11,977 nucleotides of DNA from an uncultured Alphaproteobacteria bacterium (GTDB lineage Bacteria > Pseudomonadota > Alphaproteobacteria > CAAGCB01 > CAG-977), in assembly GCA_934277945.1 (NCBI GenBank), contig CAKQWA010000019.1, positions 1 through 11,977 of the forward strand, given 5' to 3'. Of this stretch, positions 6,362 through 11,977 are shown in pieces; the first letter of the stretch is position 1, and every line of letters begins with the position of its first letter. Below the pieces are notes generated by a model. The model saw only the letters and a list, made by a program, of their open reading frames with translations, ran no database searches and had not been told where the DNA came from. The position numbers and the translations under genes are program-made.

Positions 6362-6667
6362 ATGAGTGAAACGAACGTAACCAGAGCGAAAATCACGGAA
6401 GCCATTTATCACGAAGTCGGGTTGTCCAATACCGAATCCGCTCATTTGCTGGATCAGGTCTTGGACGAAATCACGGCGGCGCTGGAACGCGGCGAAAGTG
6501 TGAAAATATCTTCTTTCGGCACGTTTTGCGTGCGTGAAAAAAGACAGCGCGTCGGACGCAATCCGAAAACGGGCGTCGAAGTTCCCATTTCCAAACGCCG
6601 CATTTTGACGTTTCACGCGTCGCAAATGCTGAAAAAACAGGTAAACACGCAGAATAATGACAAGTGA
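6362..6667 (+). CDS. ihfA: integration host factor subunit alpha
   Basis: IHF-alpha pairs with IHF-beta to bind DNA in the minor groove and bend it sharply, acting in recombination, replication and transcription. This 101-residue protein has the full HU/IHF fold: two N-terminal helices (about 8-42), a beta-saddle beginning KISSFGTFCV, and the DNA-intercalating arm GRNPKTGVEVPI at 65-76 with the conserved proline P68. The start NVTRAKITEAIYHEVGLS matches the alpha rather than the HU or IHF-beta subgroup, as does the context beside a merR gene. GAGGGGG at 6351-6356 is a strong ribosome binding site. The last 11 bp overlap the start of merR, suggesting translational coupling. Confidence 0.95.
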   Translation: MSETNVTRAKITEAIYHEVGLSNTESAHLLDQVLDEITAALERGESVKISSFGTFCVREKRQRVGRNPKTGVEVPISKRRILTFHASQMLKKQVNTQNNDK

Positions 6668-7121
6668 CGCGGAACTGTCGCCCGACGGTAATTTAGCCGC
6701 GCGCGATGAAAATGATTTGACGGCGCCGGCGCAAACGGAAAAAAAGGCGGCGCGCGCGTTCAGGACGATTTCCGAAGTGTCCGAGGAACTGGGAATCGCC
6801 GCGCACGTTCTGCGTTTCTGGGAAACGAAATTCGAGGAGGTCGCCCCCGTCAAACGCGGCGGTCAGCGCCGTTACTACCGCCCCGAAGACGTTCTGCTCC
6901 TTAAAAAAATCGACTATCTGCTCCATACGGAAAATTACACGATTAAAGGCGTTCAAAAACTGCTGAAAGACGGGACGATGAACACCGTCGCGCCGCATAT
7001 CTCGCTTGCCGGTCGTGAAACCGCCGCCGCGCCCGCCGCCGAAAGCAAAAACCGCAAAATCGACCGGATGATTGACGAATTGGAAGAAATGGGCGATTTG
7101 CTCAAACACCTGCTTGCCTGA
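6657..7121 (+). CDS. MerR family transcriptional regulator
   Basis: A 154-residue cytoplasmic DNA-binding protein of the MerR family. Residues 36-57 form the helix-turn-helix (FRTISEVSEELGIAAHVLRF), followed by the WE-x-KF segment and wing with RRYYRPEDV at 71-79, then further helices LLKKIDYLLHTENYTIKGVQ. After that comes a low-complexity Ala-rich linker and a short acidic helix (133-152), instead of a ligand-binding domain; no metal-binding cysteines are present. This is the uncharacterised MerR type that accompanies ihfA in alphaproteobacteria. It starts at ATG 6657, inside the ihfA 3' end, so the two genes form one transcription unit. Its effector and targets are unknown. Confidence 0.92.
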   Translation: MTSDAELSPDGNLAARDENDLTAPAQTEKKAARAFRTISEVSEELGIAAHVLRFWETKFEEVAPVKRGGQRRYYRPEDVLLLKKIDYLLHTENYTIKGVQKLLKDGTMNTVAPHISLAGRETAAAPAAESKNRKIDRMIDELEEMGDLLKHLLA

Positions 7122-7142
7122 CCGCTTTCCCTCTCGCTATTG

Positions 7143-7563
7143 CTTTTTCCGTAAATTGTACAATGGTGCGGGGACTTGCTCATCATCCTCTTGCGCCGGT
7201 CAATTCCTCGCTCATTATTTTTCCTTAAATTGTGCAATGACGCGGACGCTTTCTTGTCCGTTCTCTTGCTTTTCTTTATTCCGTTTACCCCCGCTACCGT
7301 TTTCCTCATATTGCACAATAGGGCGGGGCTTTTTTATCCTTCTTTTGCTTGTGTTTAGTTTGTCCGCCTCACGTCGCCGCCGATTTTTCAAAGATTGCGC
7401 AATAAAACAGGCGGTTTCTCGCATTCTCTGCCGTGTCTTTATCTCGTTTGAACCTTTTTTCCCGCAGTTTTTTAAAGATTATGCTATTAGAGTGCGGCTT
7501 GTTCATTATTCTTTTGCGCCAGTCTGTTTTCTCCTTGTTGCTGTATTTTCATTGATTGACAAT
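7143..7563. repeat. degenerate tandem array of ~74-84-bp units with palindrome ATTGYRCAAT
   Basis: At least five diverged units are visible. Each has a T-rich lead (TTTTTCC or TTTTCAAAG), then a palindromic core: ATTGTACAAT 7155-7164, ATTGTGCAAT 7229-7238, ATTGCACAAT 7310-7319, ATTGCGCAAT 7394-7403 and a broken ATTATGCTAT 7478-7487. A GCGG block follows, and a second conserved block like TCTTTTGCGCC starts 33-35 nt after the core start (7189, 7264, 7343, 7427, 7512). Core-to-core periods are 74, 81, 84 and 84. A sixth unit near 7555 (ATTGACAAT) is doubtful. The units are too diverged for CRISPR. Core variation mainly at the central YR step keeps the palindrome in four of five units, suggesting selection on DNA or RNA shape. 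Confidence 0.7.
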
Positions 7564-7763
7564 ACGCTCACTTGATGCGCTTCTCGGTTGTTGTCCATCT
7601 GCGCATCGTTCGCGCCGTTTTTACCAATCTTTCAAGGCAACAGGTGCACTTTCCCGCTGTCCGCCCGTTCGTTATTGTTTTTACAACGCAAGCGGGTATT
7701 TTCTGCTCCTCTTGCCGCTTTTCCGTCTTTATGCCGCCCGCCCGTCGCTCTTTTTATGAGTCG
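7564..7763. other. pyrimidine-rich non-coding stretch after the repeat array
   Basis: No convincing gene is seen in these 200 bp. The plus strand remains strongly pyrimidine-rich, like the array, with GTTTTTAC seen twice (about 7617-7624 and 7677-7684). These could be worn-out further units, but no palindromic core survives. Short hydrophobic reading frames here reflect T-rich composition and lack ribosome binding sites. Confidence 0.5.
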
Positions 7764-7790
7764 TTGACTTTGCGCCGGACGTGTTATAAC
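7764..7790 (+). promoter_or_regulatory. probable promoter of the acidic protein gene
   Basis: TTGACT at 7764-7769 (5/6) and TATAAC at 7785-7790 (5/6) are separated by only 15 nt, shorter than optimal. The -10 box is inside a perfect palindrome TGTTATAACA (7782-7791), which may be an operator or chance. Confidence 0.45.
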
Positions 7791-7822
7791 ATTGAAAAAC
7801 AAAGTTTTTTGCGGAGGACAGC

Positions 7823-8539
7823 ATGACCGAAAACCCGTTTTATTCCATTTCAGACGAAGAATTGCGCAACGTCGCCGTGTATTTTTACGGTTTGCCGGAC
7901 GACGTCGTGCCGACGCCGTTATTCGATGTTTTTGAAAAGGAACTGGCGGACAGGTTCAGCGCCATGGCGCGCCCGAACGCGATGATTCCGCCCGAACGCG
8001 CTTTGCTTTACTGCGATTTGATGCAGATGGCGGCTGAAAACGCGTCCGATTTCGTCGTTGACGCCGCCGTCGCCGCGCAGGACAACGTGCTGAACGCGCT
8101 GGACAAGGCGATTGTGCCGGATTTGGAACTGACGGACGGGGATATCGACCGCAACGAAACGGATTTGCGCGTTTACGAAGCGGAAGATCCGTTTGAAATC
8201 GACGAGGACGGGGAATACGTCTATCCGGCGTTTGAACGCTTGGACAACGCGATATCCGCCATTTCTCTGGTCGATGACGACGAACGGGAGGAAGATCCCG
8301 ACGCGGCGCACGACGAAATTACGGAGGCTTTGCGCATCAGCGCGGCGGCGCGTTTGCATCCCGTTTTGATGCACAGTCGCGAAAAAATCGACGAAGACGC
8401 TTATTTTTCCATGCTTTACGACCAGATGGTCTGGGACGTCGCGGGAATGTTCCTGTCCGACGCCGCTTTGTCCGAAGAAGAAGCCGAGCGCAACGCCATG
8501 GATTTTCTGAAAGAGTGCGGCTGGGGCGAAAAAGGTTGA
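7823..8539 (+). CDS. acidic protein of unknown function
   Basis: A 238-residue soluble protein with no signal peptide or membrane segment. It is strongly acidic, with Asp/Glu-rich stretches at about 112-140 (DLELTDGDID, YEAEDPFEIDEDGEY) and 152-168 (DDDEREEDPDAAHDE). The flanking parts look helical: residues 1-90 with ERALLYCDLMQMAAENASDF, and 170-235 with KIDEDAYFSMLYDQMVWDVA and EEEAERNAMDFLKECGW. The ATG at 7823 follows a clear Shine-Dalgarno GGAGG (7813-7817). Third-position GC and codon choice resemble those of the housekeeping genes nearby, so recent transfer from a compositionally different source is not indicated. The gene stands alone between its own promoter and a terminator. No family recognised; acidic proteins of this sort may bind basic partners, and the strongly basic 953-residue protein next door is an obvious candidate, but this is speculation. 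Confidence 0.8.
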   Translation: MTENPFYSISDEELRNVAVYFYGLPDDVVPTPLFDVFEKELADRFSAMARPNAMIPPERALLYCDLMQMAAENASDFVVDAAVAAQDNVLNALDKAIVPDLELTDGDIDRNETDLRVYEAEDPFEIDEDGEYVYPAFERLDNAISAISLVDDDEREEDPDAAHDEITEALRISAAARLHPVLMHSREKIDEDAYFSMLYDQMVWDVAGMFLSDAALSEEEAERNAMDFLKECGWGEKG

Positions 8540-8596
8540 CGGCTTTTCAAGCCCGAATCCGATTCGTTTTTTTGTACACAAGCCGAATCGTTGCAA

Positions 8597-8630
8597 AAAG
8601 CCCGTTTTCAGTCGAAGCGGGCTTTATTTT
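8597..8630 (+). terminator. intrinsic terminator after the acidic protein gene
   Basis: AAAGCCCG at 8597-8604 pairs with CGGGCTTT at 8618-8625, loop 13 nt, followed by ATTTT. A weaker hairpin with T7 (CGAATCC-GATTCG, 8554-8573) lies upstream of it. Confidence 0.75.
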
Positions 8631-8681
8631 GTATAAAATTTACGAAAAATAAAATCATTCAAAATCAACAACTTAATTATT

Positions 8682-8753
8682 TTTTGTACAAAATAAGTCG
8701 AGCCGCCTCGTTTTCTTCGTTGCAGTTTGAGCGCGGAGTCGTTACCATATAAA
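8682..8753 (+). promoter_or_regulatory. AT-rich upstream region, palindrome and probable promoter of the large gene
   Basis: A perfect 12-bp palindrome TTTTGTACAAAA lies at 8682-8693. TTGAGC at 8727-8732 and TATAAA at 8748-8753 make a candidate promoter with a 15-nt gap, the same short spacing as the promoter of the preceding gene. The string TTTTTTGTACA occurs twice, at 8568-8578 and 8680-8690. Confidence 0.35.
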
Positions 8754-8813
8754 CAACTGGAAAACTCTTTATAACGGTTGCAAAAAAGTCTGGGGACGTA
8801 AAGAGAGGGCAAA

Positions 8814-11675
8814 ATGGCAAGGGAAGTTGCGCAAGAATCTGTGACACTTGAAACGCTGATCGGGCATTATGATATGTCTTTGTCCGACATCGCGCGCAAG
8901 GTTGATGCCGATGAACGCTTTGTTCACGAAGCGACACGGTATCTTTTGGAAACGCCCGAGGATATCTCGCACGAAAGCGAAAAAAAGGAATTTCTCGCCG
9001 ATCAGTTGAACAAGTACATGAAGTCCGGCTTGGAAGTTTCCGAAATCATGGGAACGGTTAAGGGCAAGACGCTGCAAGAAACGCTGGCGGGCGGCAAAAC
9101 GTTGCGCGACATCGCCGAAGATTTGGGCATGACGGACGAGGACGCCGTCGACGCGTTCATCGCCGAAGCCACGCGCGAGTTGCTGATGAAGCCGAAAGGC
9201 GAAGAAAAAACGGCTGAAAAATACGCGTTCGACACGTTCGCCAAGTACACGCTGGCGGGGCTGGATTTGAACGTCGCTTCCGAAATGGCGGATATGCGCA
9301 AAGCCGAACTGGTCGAAGCGGGCGGCATGGTGCGCGATATGCGCCGCCGCGACATGAAAGCGATTGCAAACGGGGTTAAAAAAGGGCTGTCTTTCGCCGA
9401 AATCTGCGAACAGGCGGGCTGGCCGACGGACGCGTCTTTGGAAGACATCGCGGCGCTGGAAGGTTTCCCTGTCAAACAATTCAAGCACGACGCGACGCTC
9501 GCCATTTTGAAAGGCGGCATTGAAAACGACGCGAACGCGCAGAAGTTCTCCGCCGCGCGATTCAGAAAATATGTGGACGCGGGGTTGGATTTGGCGGACG
9601 TGTGCGACGTTCTCGGCGCGCGCACGACGCAGGAAAAAATGGATTTGATTCAGCCCAGAATCAAGCAGATTGTCACCGCGTCGCCGATGACGCTGAACGA
9701 TTTGGCGAAGCAGGTGGCGATTCCGCTGACCGACCGCGACAATTTCACGTCGCGTATGTCCTATTCGCTGTTGGAAATGCCGTTCAGCAAAGCGTCGGAA
9801 TATCACGGCGACGAGCAGGCGGCTCTGCTGGACAATCTGCAAAAGTACGCTTTTACGGGGCTGAACGCGGACATTGCGGCGCGCCGCACGGGGTTGCCCG
9901 CTTCCGAAGTGAAAAAACAGTTTTTGCGTCCCGCGAAACTGCACAAAAAAACGCTTGTCGATTATATGCACACCGCGCTGACGGAAGCGTCTTACGGCAA
10001 CATCGGGGTGAAAGCGTCGCGCTTTTTCGCCAACCGTTCCGCCGAATTCATGACGAAAGCGAAGCAGGCGGGCAACGAAGAACGCGCCAAACGCCAATCC
10101 GTTTACAGCAAAGCCGGCGGCGTGATGAAAAAGTTGAGTCTGGCGGGCAAGGCGTTCGGCAAACTGGAAAAGCAACTGGGACGTCCGAAAGCGTTTTTGG
10201 ACAAGAAAATCGAAGCGCAAATCATGAAAATCGGCGACCGCAACGAAACGGCGGGGCGCGTGCTTTCCACGGCGAAAAGCGTTTTGGACAACTCGGTGCA
10301 GGCTTTGGCGGTCGGCGTCGCGGCGACGGCGATTGCGCCGACTCTGTCGGTCGGGGCTTCGGCGGCTTTGACGGCGGCTTGGGGCTACACCTATTTGAAA
10401 TCAGCGCGCAAGGGATTGTACGATTTCTACGGCAAAGCGGCGGATTCGTACCGCAAGGACGCGACGAAAACGCCGGCGCAAAACCGTGCGGGCGTGCGCC
10501 GCGCTGTCGGAAAATATGTTAAATCTCACAAGTCGGATTTGCGCAAAGCGTGGATTAAGGCGGGCATGAACGTCGCTTACGGCACGATCGGCGCCGCCGC
10601 GTTGATTAAAATCGGTCCGAACGTGACGCTGAACACGGCTGTCGGCTATAAGACGGTGAAAGACGCCATTAAATACACGCGCCGCAGCATTAACGGCGCC
10701 TACATGGTGAAAAACGACTTGAAGAACGTGAAAGGCATTCGCGGACGCAACCGCCGCCTGAAATACACGGCGGAACGCGTGGCGACCAGCGTGGCTTTGG
10801 CGGCTTTGGGCGAAAACGCCGGCAAAATGGGGTTCAGCAACATCAAATTGCAGGGCGGCTTCAAGTCGGGGGATTTTTTCTACATTCCCGTCATGGACAG
10901 CACATACATCACGTCCAAGCACGACTTTTTCCGCAAATCCATGAAAGAACTGCGTTCGTCGGACGGCAAGATGTCCACGGGCTTGACGCTTGACCAGATC
11001 GGGCGCGCGCACGGCTACGACAATCAGCAAATGACGCAGTTTACGCGCGAAATGACGAACGAAATGCTTTCCAAAGGTAAAACGCCCGAAAAACAGGAAG
11101 CGCTGTTTAAAAAGCACGCCATGGACGGCATTGATTTGTACGAAGCGTTCAAAGTGATGAAACTGGACGGCACCAAACCGCAGGATAAGAAAAAACGTCG
11201 CGAATTGGTTTCCGACAACATCGTCGCTTTGGCGTCCGCGGGCATTTCCCTGAATGAAATGACGGAGGCGATCGGTCTGAAAGGCAAACAGCGCCGTGAT
11301 TTCAACGCGGACATGACGGGCAAACTGCTGTTGTCGGAATCGGACAGAACCGATAAGAAACAAGCGTTCTTCGACGCGGTGCACCAGTACGGCGGAATCG
11401 GTCTGGACAAGGACGTTGTTTCGAGACGTTCCGAAAGTTTGGGTATTTCGGCGTCGGCGACCTTGGATGCCTGCCGTGAGGCCAAAGCGTTTTACCGCAA
11501 GCAGCGCAAGCAGGAAATCGAACAGGGGCGCACGTTGATCGAGCAAGGCAAAAAGCGCGAAAAACAGGCGAAAAATCAGACTCTGTCCGAAGCCAAAGAT
11601 TTCATGAAGACGAATTCTTCGGTTGATTTCTTTGCCCGTTTGCGCCAGAAAAAGAGCGGCGGACGCAACGCGTAA
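8814..11675 (+). CDS. large modular repeat protein with HTH-like units and hydrophobic middle, function unknown
   Basis: A 953-residue protein without signal peptide; GAGAGGG (about 8802-8808) precedes the ATG. Two kinds of helical module alternate. Type A resembles a helix-turn-helix, consensus S/T-L-x-D-I-A-x8-F-x4-T-x2-L-L, at about residues 22-47, 95-125, 207-232, 292-322, 723-753 and 811-840. Type B has a K-Y/H-x3-G-L/I-D/E-L/V core, at about 66-78, 143-155, 252-264, 344-354, 767-777 and 857-867, with a looser one at 184-198. Four A-B pairs fill the N-terminal 370 residues and two the C-terminus. Between them are a basic stretch (400-480) and two hydrophobic segments (about 493-528 and 581-612) rich in Ala, Gly, Val and Ile, possibly membrane-inserting. 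The C-terminus (885-953) is Lys/Arg/Gln-rich and helical. I recognise no family. Codon use matches the surrounding genes. Confidence 0.85.
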   Translation: MAREVAQESVTLETLIGHYDMSLSDIARKVDADERFVHEATRYLLETPEDISHESEKKEFLADQLNKYMKSGLEVSEIMGTVKGKTLQETLAGGKTLRDIAEDLGMTDEDAVDAFIAEATRELLMKPKGEEKTAEKYAFDTFAKYTLAGLDLNVASEMADMRKAELVEAGGMVRDMRRRDMKAIANGVKKGLSFAEICEQAGWPTDASLEDIAALEGFPVKQFKHDATLAILKGGIENDANAQKFSAARFRKYVDAGLDLADVCDVLGARTTQEKMDLIQPRIKQIVTASPMTLNDLAKQVAIPLTDRDNFTSRMSYSLLEMPFSKASEYHGDEQAALLDNLQKYAFTGLNADIAARRTGLPASEVKKQFLRPAKLHKKTLVDYMHTALTEASYGNIGVKASRFFANRSAEFMTKAKQAGNEERAKRQSVYSKAGGVMKKLSLAGKAFGKLEKQLGRPKAFLDKKIEAQIMKIGDRNETAGRVLSTAKSVLDNSVQALAVGVAATAIAPTLSVGASAALTAAWGYTYLKSARKGLYDFYGKAADSYRKDATKTPAQNRAGVRRAVGKYVKSHKSDLRKAWIKAGMNVAYGTIGAAALIKIGPNVTLNTAVGYKTVKDAIKYTRRSINGAYMVKNDLKNVKGIRGRNRRLKYTAERVATSVALAALGENAGKMGFSNIKLQGGFKSGDFFYIPVMDSTYITSKHDFFRKSMKELRSSDGKMSTGLTLDQIGRAHGYDNQQMTQFTREMTNEMLSKGKTPEKQEALFKKHAMDGIDLYEAFKVMKLDGTKPQDKKKRRELVSDNIVALASAGISLNEMTEAIGLKGKQRRDFNADMTGKLLLSESDRTDKKQAFFDAVHQYGGIGLDKDVVSRRSESLGISASATLDACREAKAFYRKQRKQEIEQGRTLIEQGKKREKQAKNQTLSEAKDFMKTNSSVDFFARLRQKKSGGRNA

Positions 11676-11716
11676 AGGGGCTTGAAATAAAAAGTTGAAA
11701 AAAATAAAAATAACGG

Positions 11717-11744
11717 TTGCTTTTTAAAAAAAGAAAGATATTAT
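11717..11744 (+). promoter_or_regulatory. probable promoter of tRNA-Pro
   Basis: TTGCTT at 11717-11722 and TATTAT at 11739-11744 are 16 nt apart, with the tRNA starting 14 nt further on. TATAAC at 11742-11747 is an alternative -10. No terminator separates this region from the large gene upstream, so read-through is also possible. Confidence 0.5.
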
Positions 11745-11757
11745 AACACCAACTTGT

Positions 11758-11834
11758 CGGAGCGTGGCGCAGTCTGGTAGCGCACTTGTATGGGGTGCAA
11801 GGGGTCGAGAGTTCGAATCTCTCCGCTCCGACCA
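11758..11834 (+). tRNA. tRNA-Pro, anticodon GGG
   Basis: A full 77-nt cloverleaf. The acceptor stem CGGAGCG pairs with CGCTCCG, discriminator A, and CCA is encoded at 11832-11834. The D arm contains GCGC-AGTCTGGTA-GCGC. The anticodon stem CTTGT/GCAAG (one U-G pair) holds the loop ATGGGGT, giving anticodon GGG at 11792-11794. The T arm has AGAG-TTCGAAT-CTCT. It reads codons CCC and CCU. The U-G pair closing the anticodon stem is a small departure from the usual C-G. Confidence 0.97.
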
Positions 11835-11882
11835 ATTAAAAACAAAAAACCTGCCTTGAATGGCAGGTTTTTTGTTTTTAAT
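11835..11882. terminator. long bidirectional terminator after tRNA-Pro
   Basis: A perfect 21-bp stem: 11835-11855 pairs with 11862-11882 around the loop TTGAAT. The GC core CCTGCC/GGCAGG is followed by T6-G-T5, and preceded by the complementary A-rich arm, so it can stop transcription from both sides. Confidence 0.9.
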
Positions 11883-11977
11883 CAATGAGCCTTAACGAAG
11901 CAAGCCGGCAGGCGCGGGTGAGTTTAGGCGGAATTGGTGAATGTATGCCTGCCTTGAATGGCAGGTTTTTTGTTTTT
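11850..11977. repeat. direct repeat of the terminator core, 98 bp apart
   Basis: The 30 nt at 11850-11879 (CCTGCC, loop TTGAAT, GGCAGG, T6-G-T5) recur without a mismatch at 11948-11977, the last base of the window. The second copy lacks the A-rich left arm but keeps the 6-bp GC stem and T tract. The 68 bp between the copies hold no RNA gene I can see. An open frame from ATG 11885 has no ribosome binding site and runs through the second copy off the end. Confidence 0.8.

Noticed and set aside
6953..7424. Minus-strand small proteins in the tandem array with repeated I-V/A-Q-F-like peptides
   Set aside because: One unit carries a stop in the motif, the 74-bp period breaks frame, and the similarity follows from the DNA palindrome; no supported start.
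7143..7563. CRISPR array
   Set aside because: Units are strongly diverged, periods vary from 74 to 84, the conserved core is only 10 bp, and no cas genes are present.
7072..7575. Plus-strand hydrophobic frame beginning inside merR and running through the array
   Set aside because: Its hydrophobicity comes from pyrimidine-rich DNA, it overlaps merR in another frame, and there is no ribosome binding site.
8769..10220. 483-codon minus-strand frame, and a similar 381-codon frame at 10401-11546, opposite the large gene
   Set aside because: Arg/Phe/His-rich composition typical of antisense to GC-biased codons, no ribosome binding site, and the plus frame is open across 953 codons with a repeated module structure.
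11758..11977. Integrative element using tRNA-Pro as attachment site
   Set aside because: No integrase is in the window, the repeated 30 nt lie in the terminator rather than the tRNA 3' end, and the accessory genes are on the 5' side of the tRNA.
11885..11977. Open frame from ATG 11885 running off the window end
   Set aside because: No ribosome binding site, starts just after a terminator, and reads through the second terminator copy, so it is most likely not a gene.

Overview
The window looks like a chromosomal piece of a Gram-negative alphaproteobacterium of medium GC content, probably anaerobic or microaerophilic and possibly host-associated. The main support is the run of genes yceD (DUF177), rpmF, plsX, ihfA, merR, with bamE divergent and tRNA-Pro downstream, which I recall as a conserved alphaproteobacterial neighbourhood. 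BamE and two predicted lipoproteins or exported proteins imply an outer membrane. A two-domain flavodiiron protein points to O2 or NO detoxification. Two genes I would expect in this neighbourhood are not here: fabH between plsX and ihfA, and the cytochrome bc1 chaperone gene next to yceD. Genus-level placement is not possible from sequence reading alone.

Layout. 1-1560: a secreted cysteine-rich protein behind a promoter whose -35 and -10 boxes are separated by a 15-G homopolymer, a likely phase-variation switch, followed by a hairpin terminator. 1570-2882: a monocistronic flavodiiron protein with its own promoter and a strong terminator. 2887-3837: a two-gene unit with a small lipoprotein and a three-helix membrane protein, ending tail-to-tail with bamE by 4 bp. 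3834-7121: housekeeping block with bamE on the minus strand, then yceD, a structured leader, rpmF, plsX, a good sigma-70 promoter, ihfA and a MerR regulator overlapping ihfA by 11 bp.

7122-7822 is a 700-bp non-coding stretch. Its first 420 bp hold at least five diverged tandem units of about 74-84 bp, each with a palindrome ATTGYRCAAT and, 33-35 bp later, a second conserved block. 7823-8539 is an acidic protein of unknown function with its own promoter and terminator. 8814-11675 is a 953-residue protein of unknown function built from alternating helix-turn-helix-like and K-Y-x3-G-L-D-L modules around a hydrophobic middle. 11758-11834 is tRNA-Pro(GGG), followed by a terminator hairpin that occurs again, identical over 30 nt, 98 bp downstream at the very end of the window.

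The most interesting parts are the G15 promoter, the degenerate tandem array, and the large modular protein. The last two lie in a roughly 4.6-kb stretch that seems to be inserted between merR and tRNA-Pro, two loci I expect to be adjacent in relatives.
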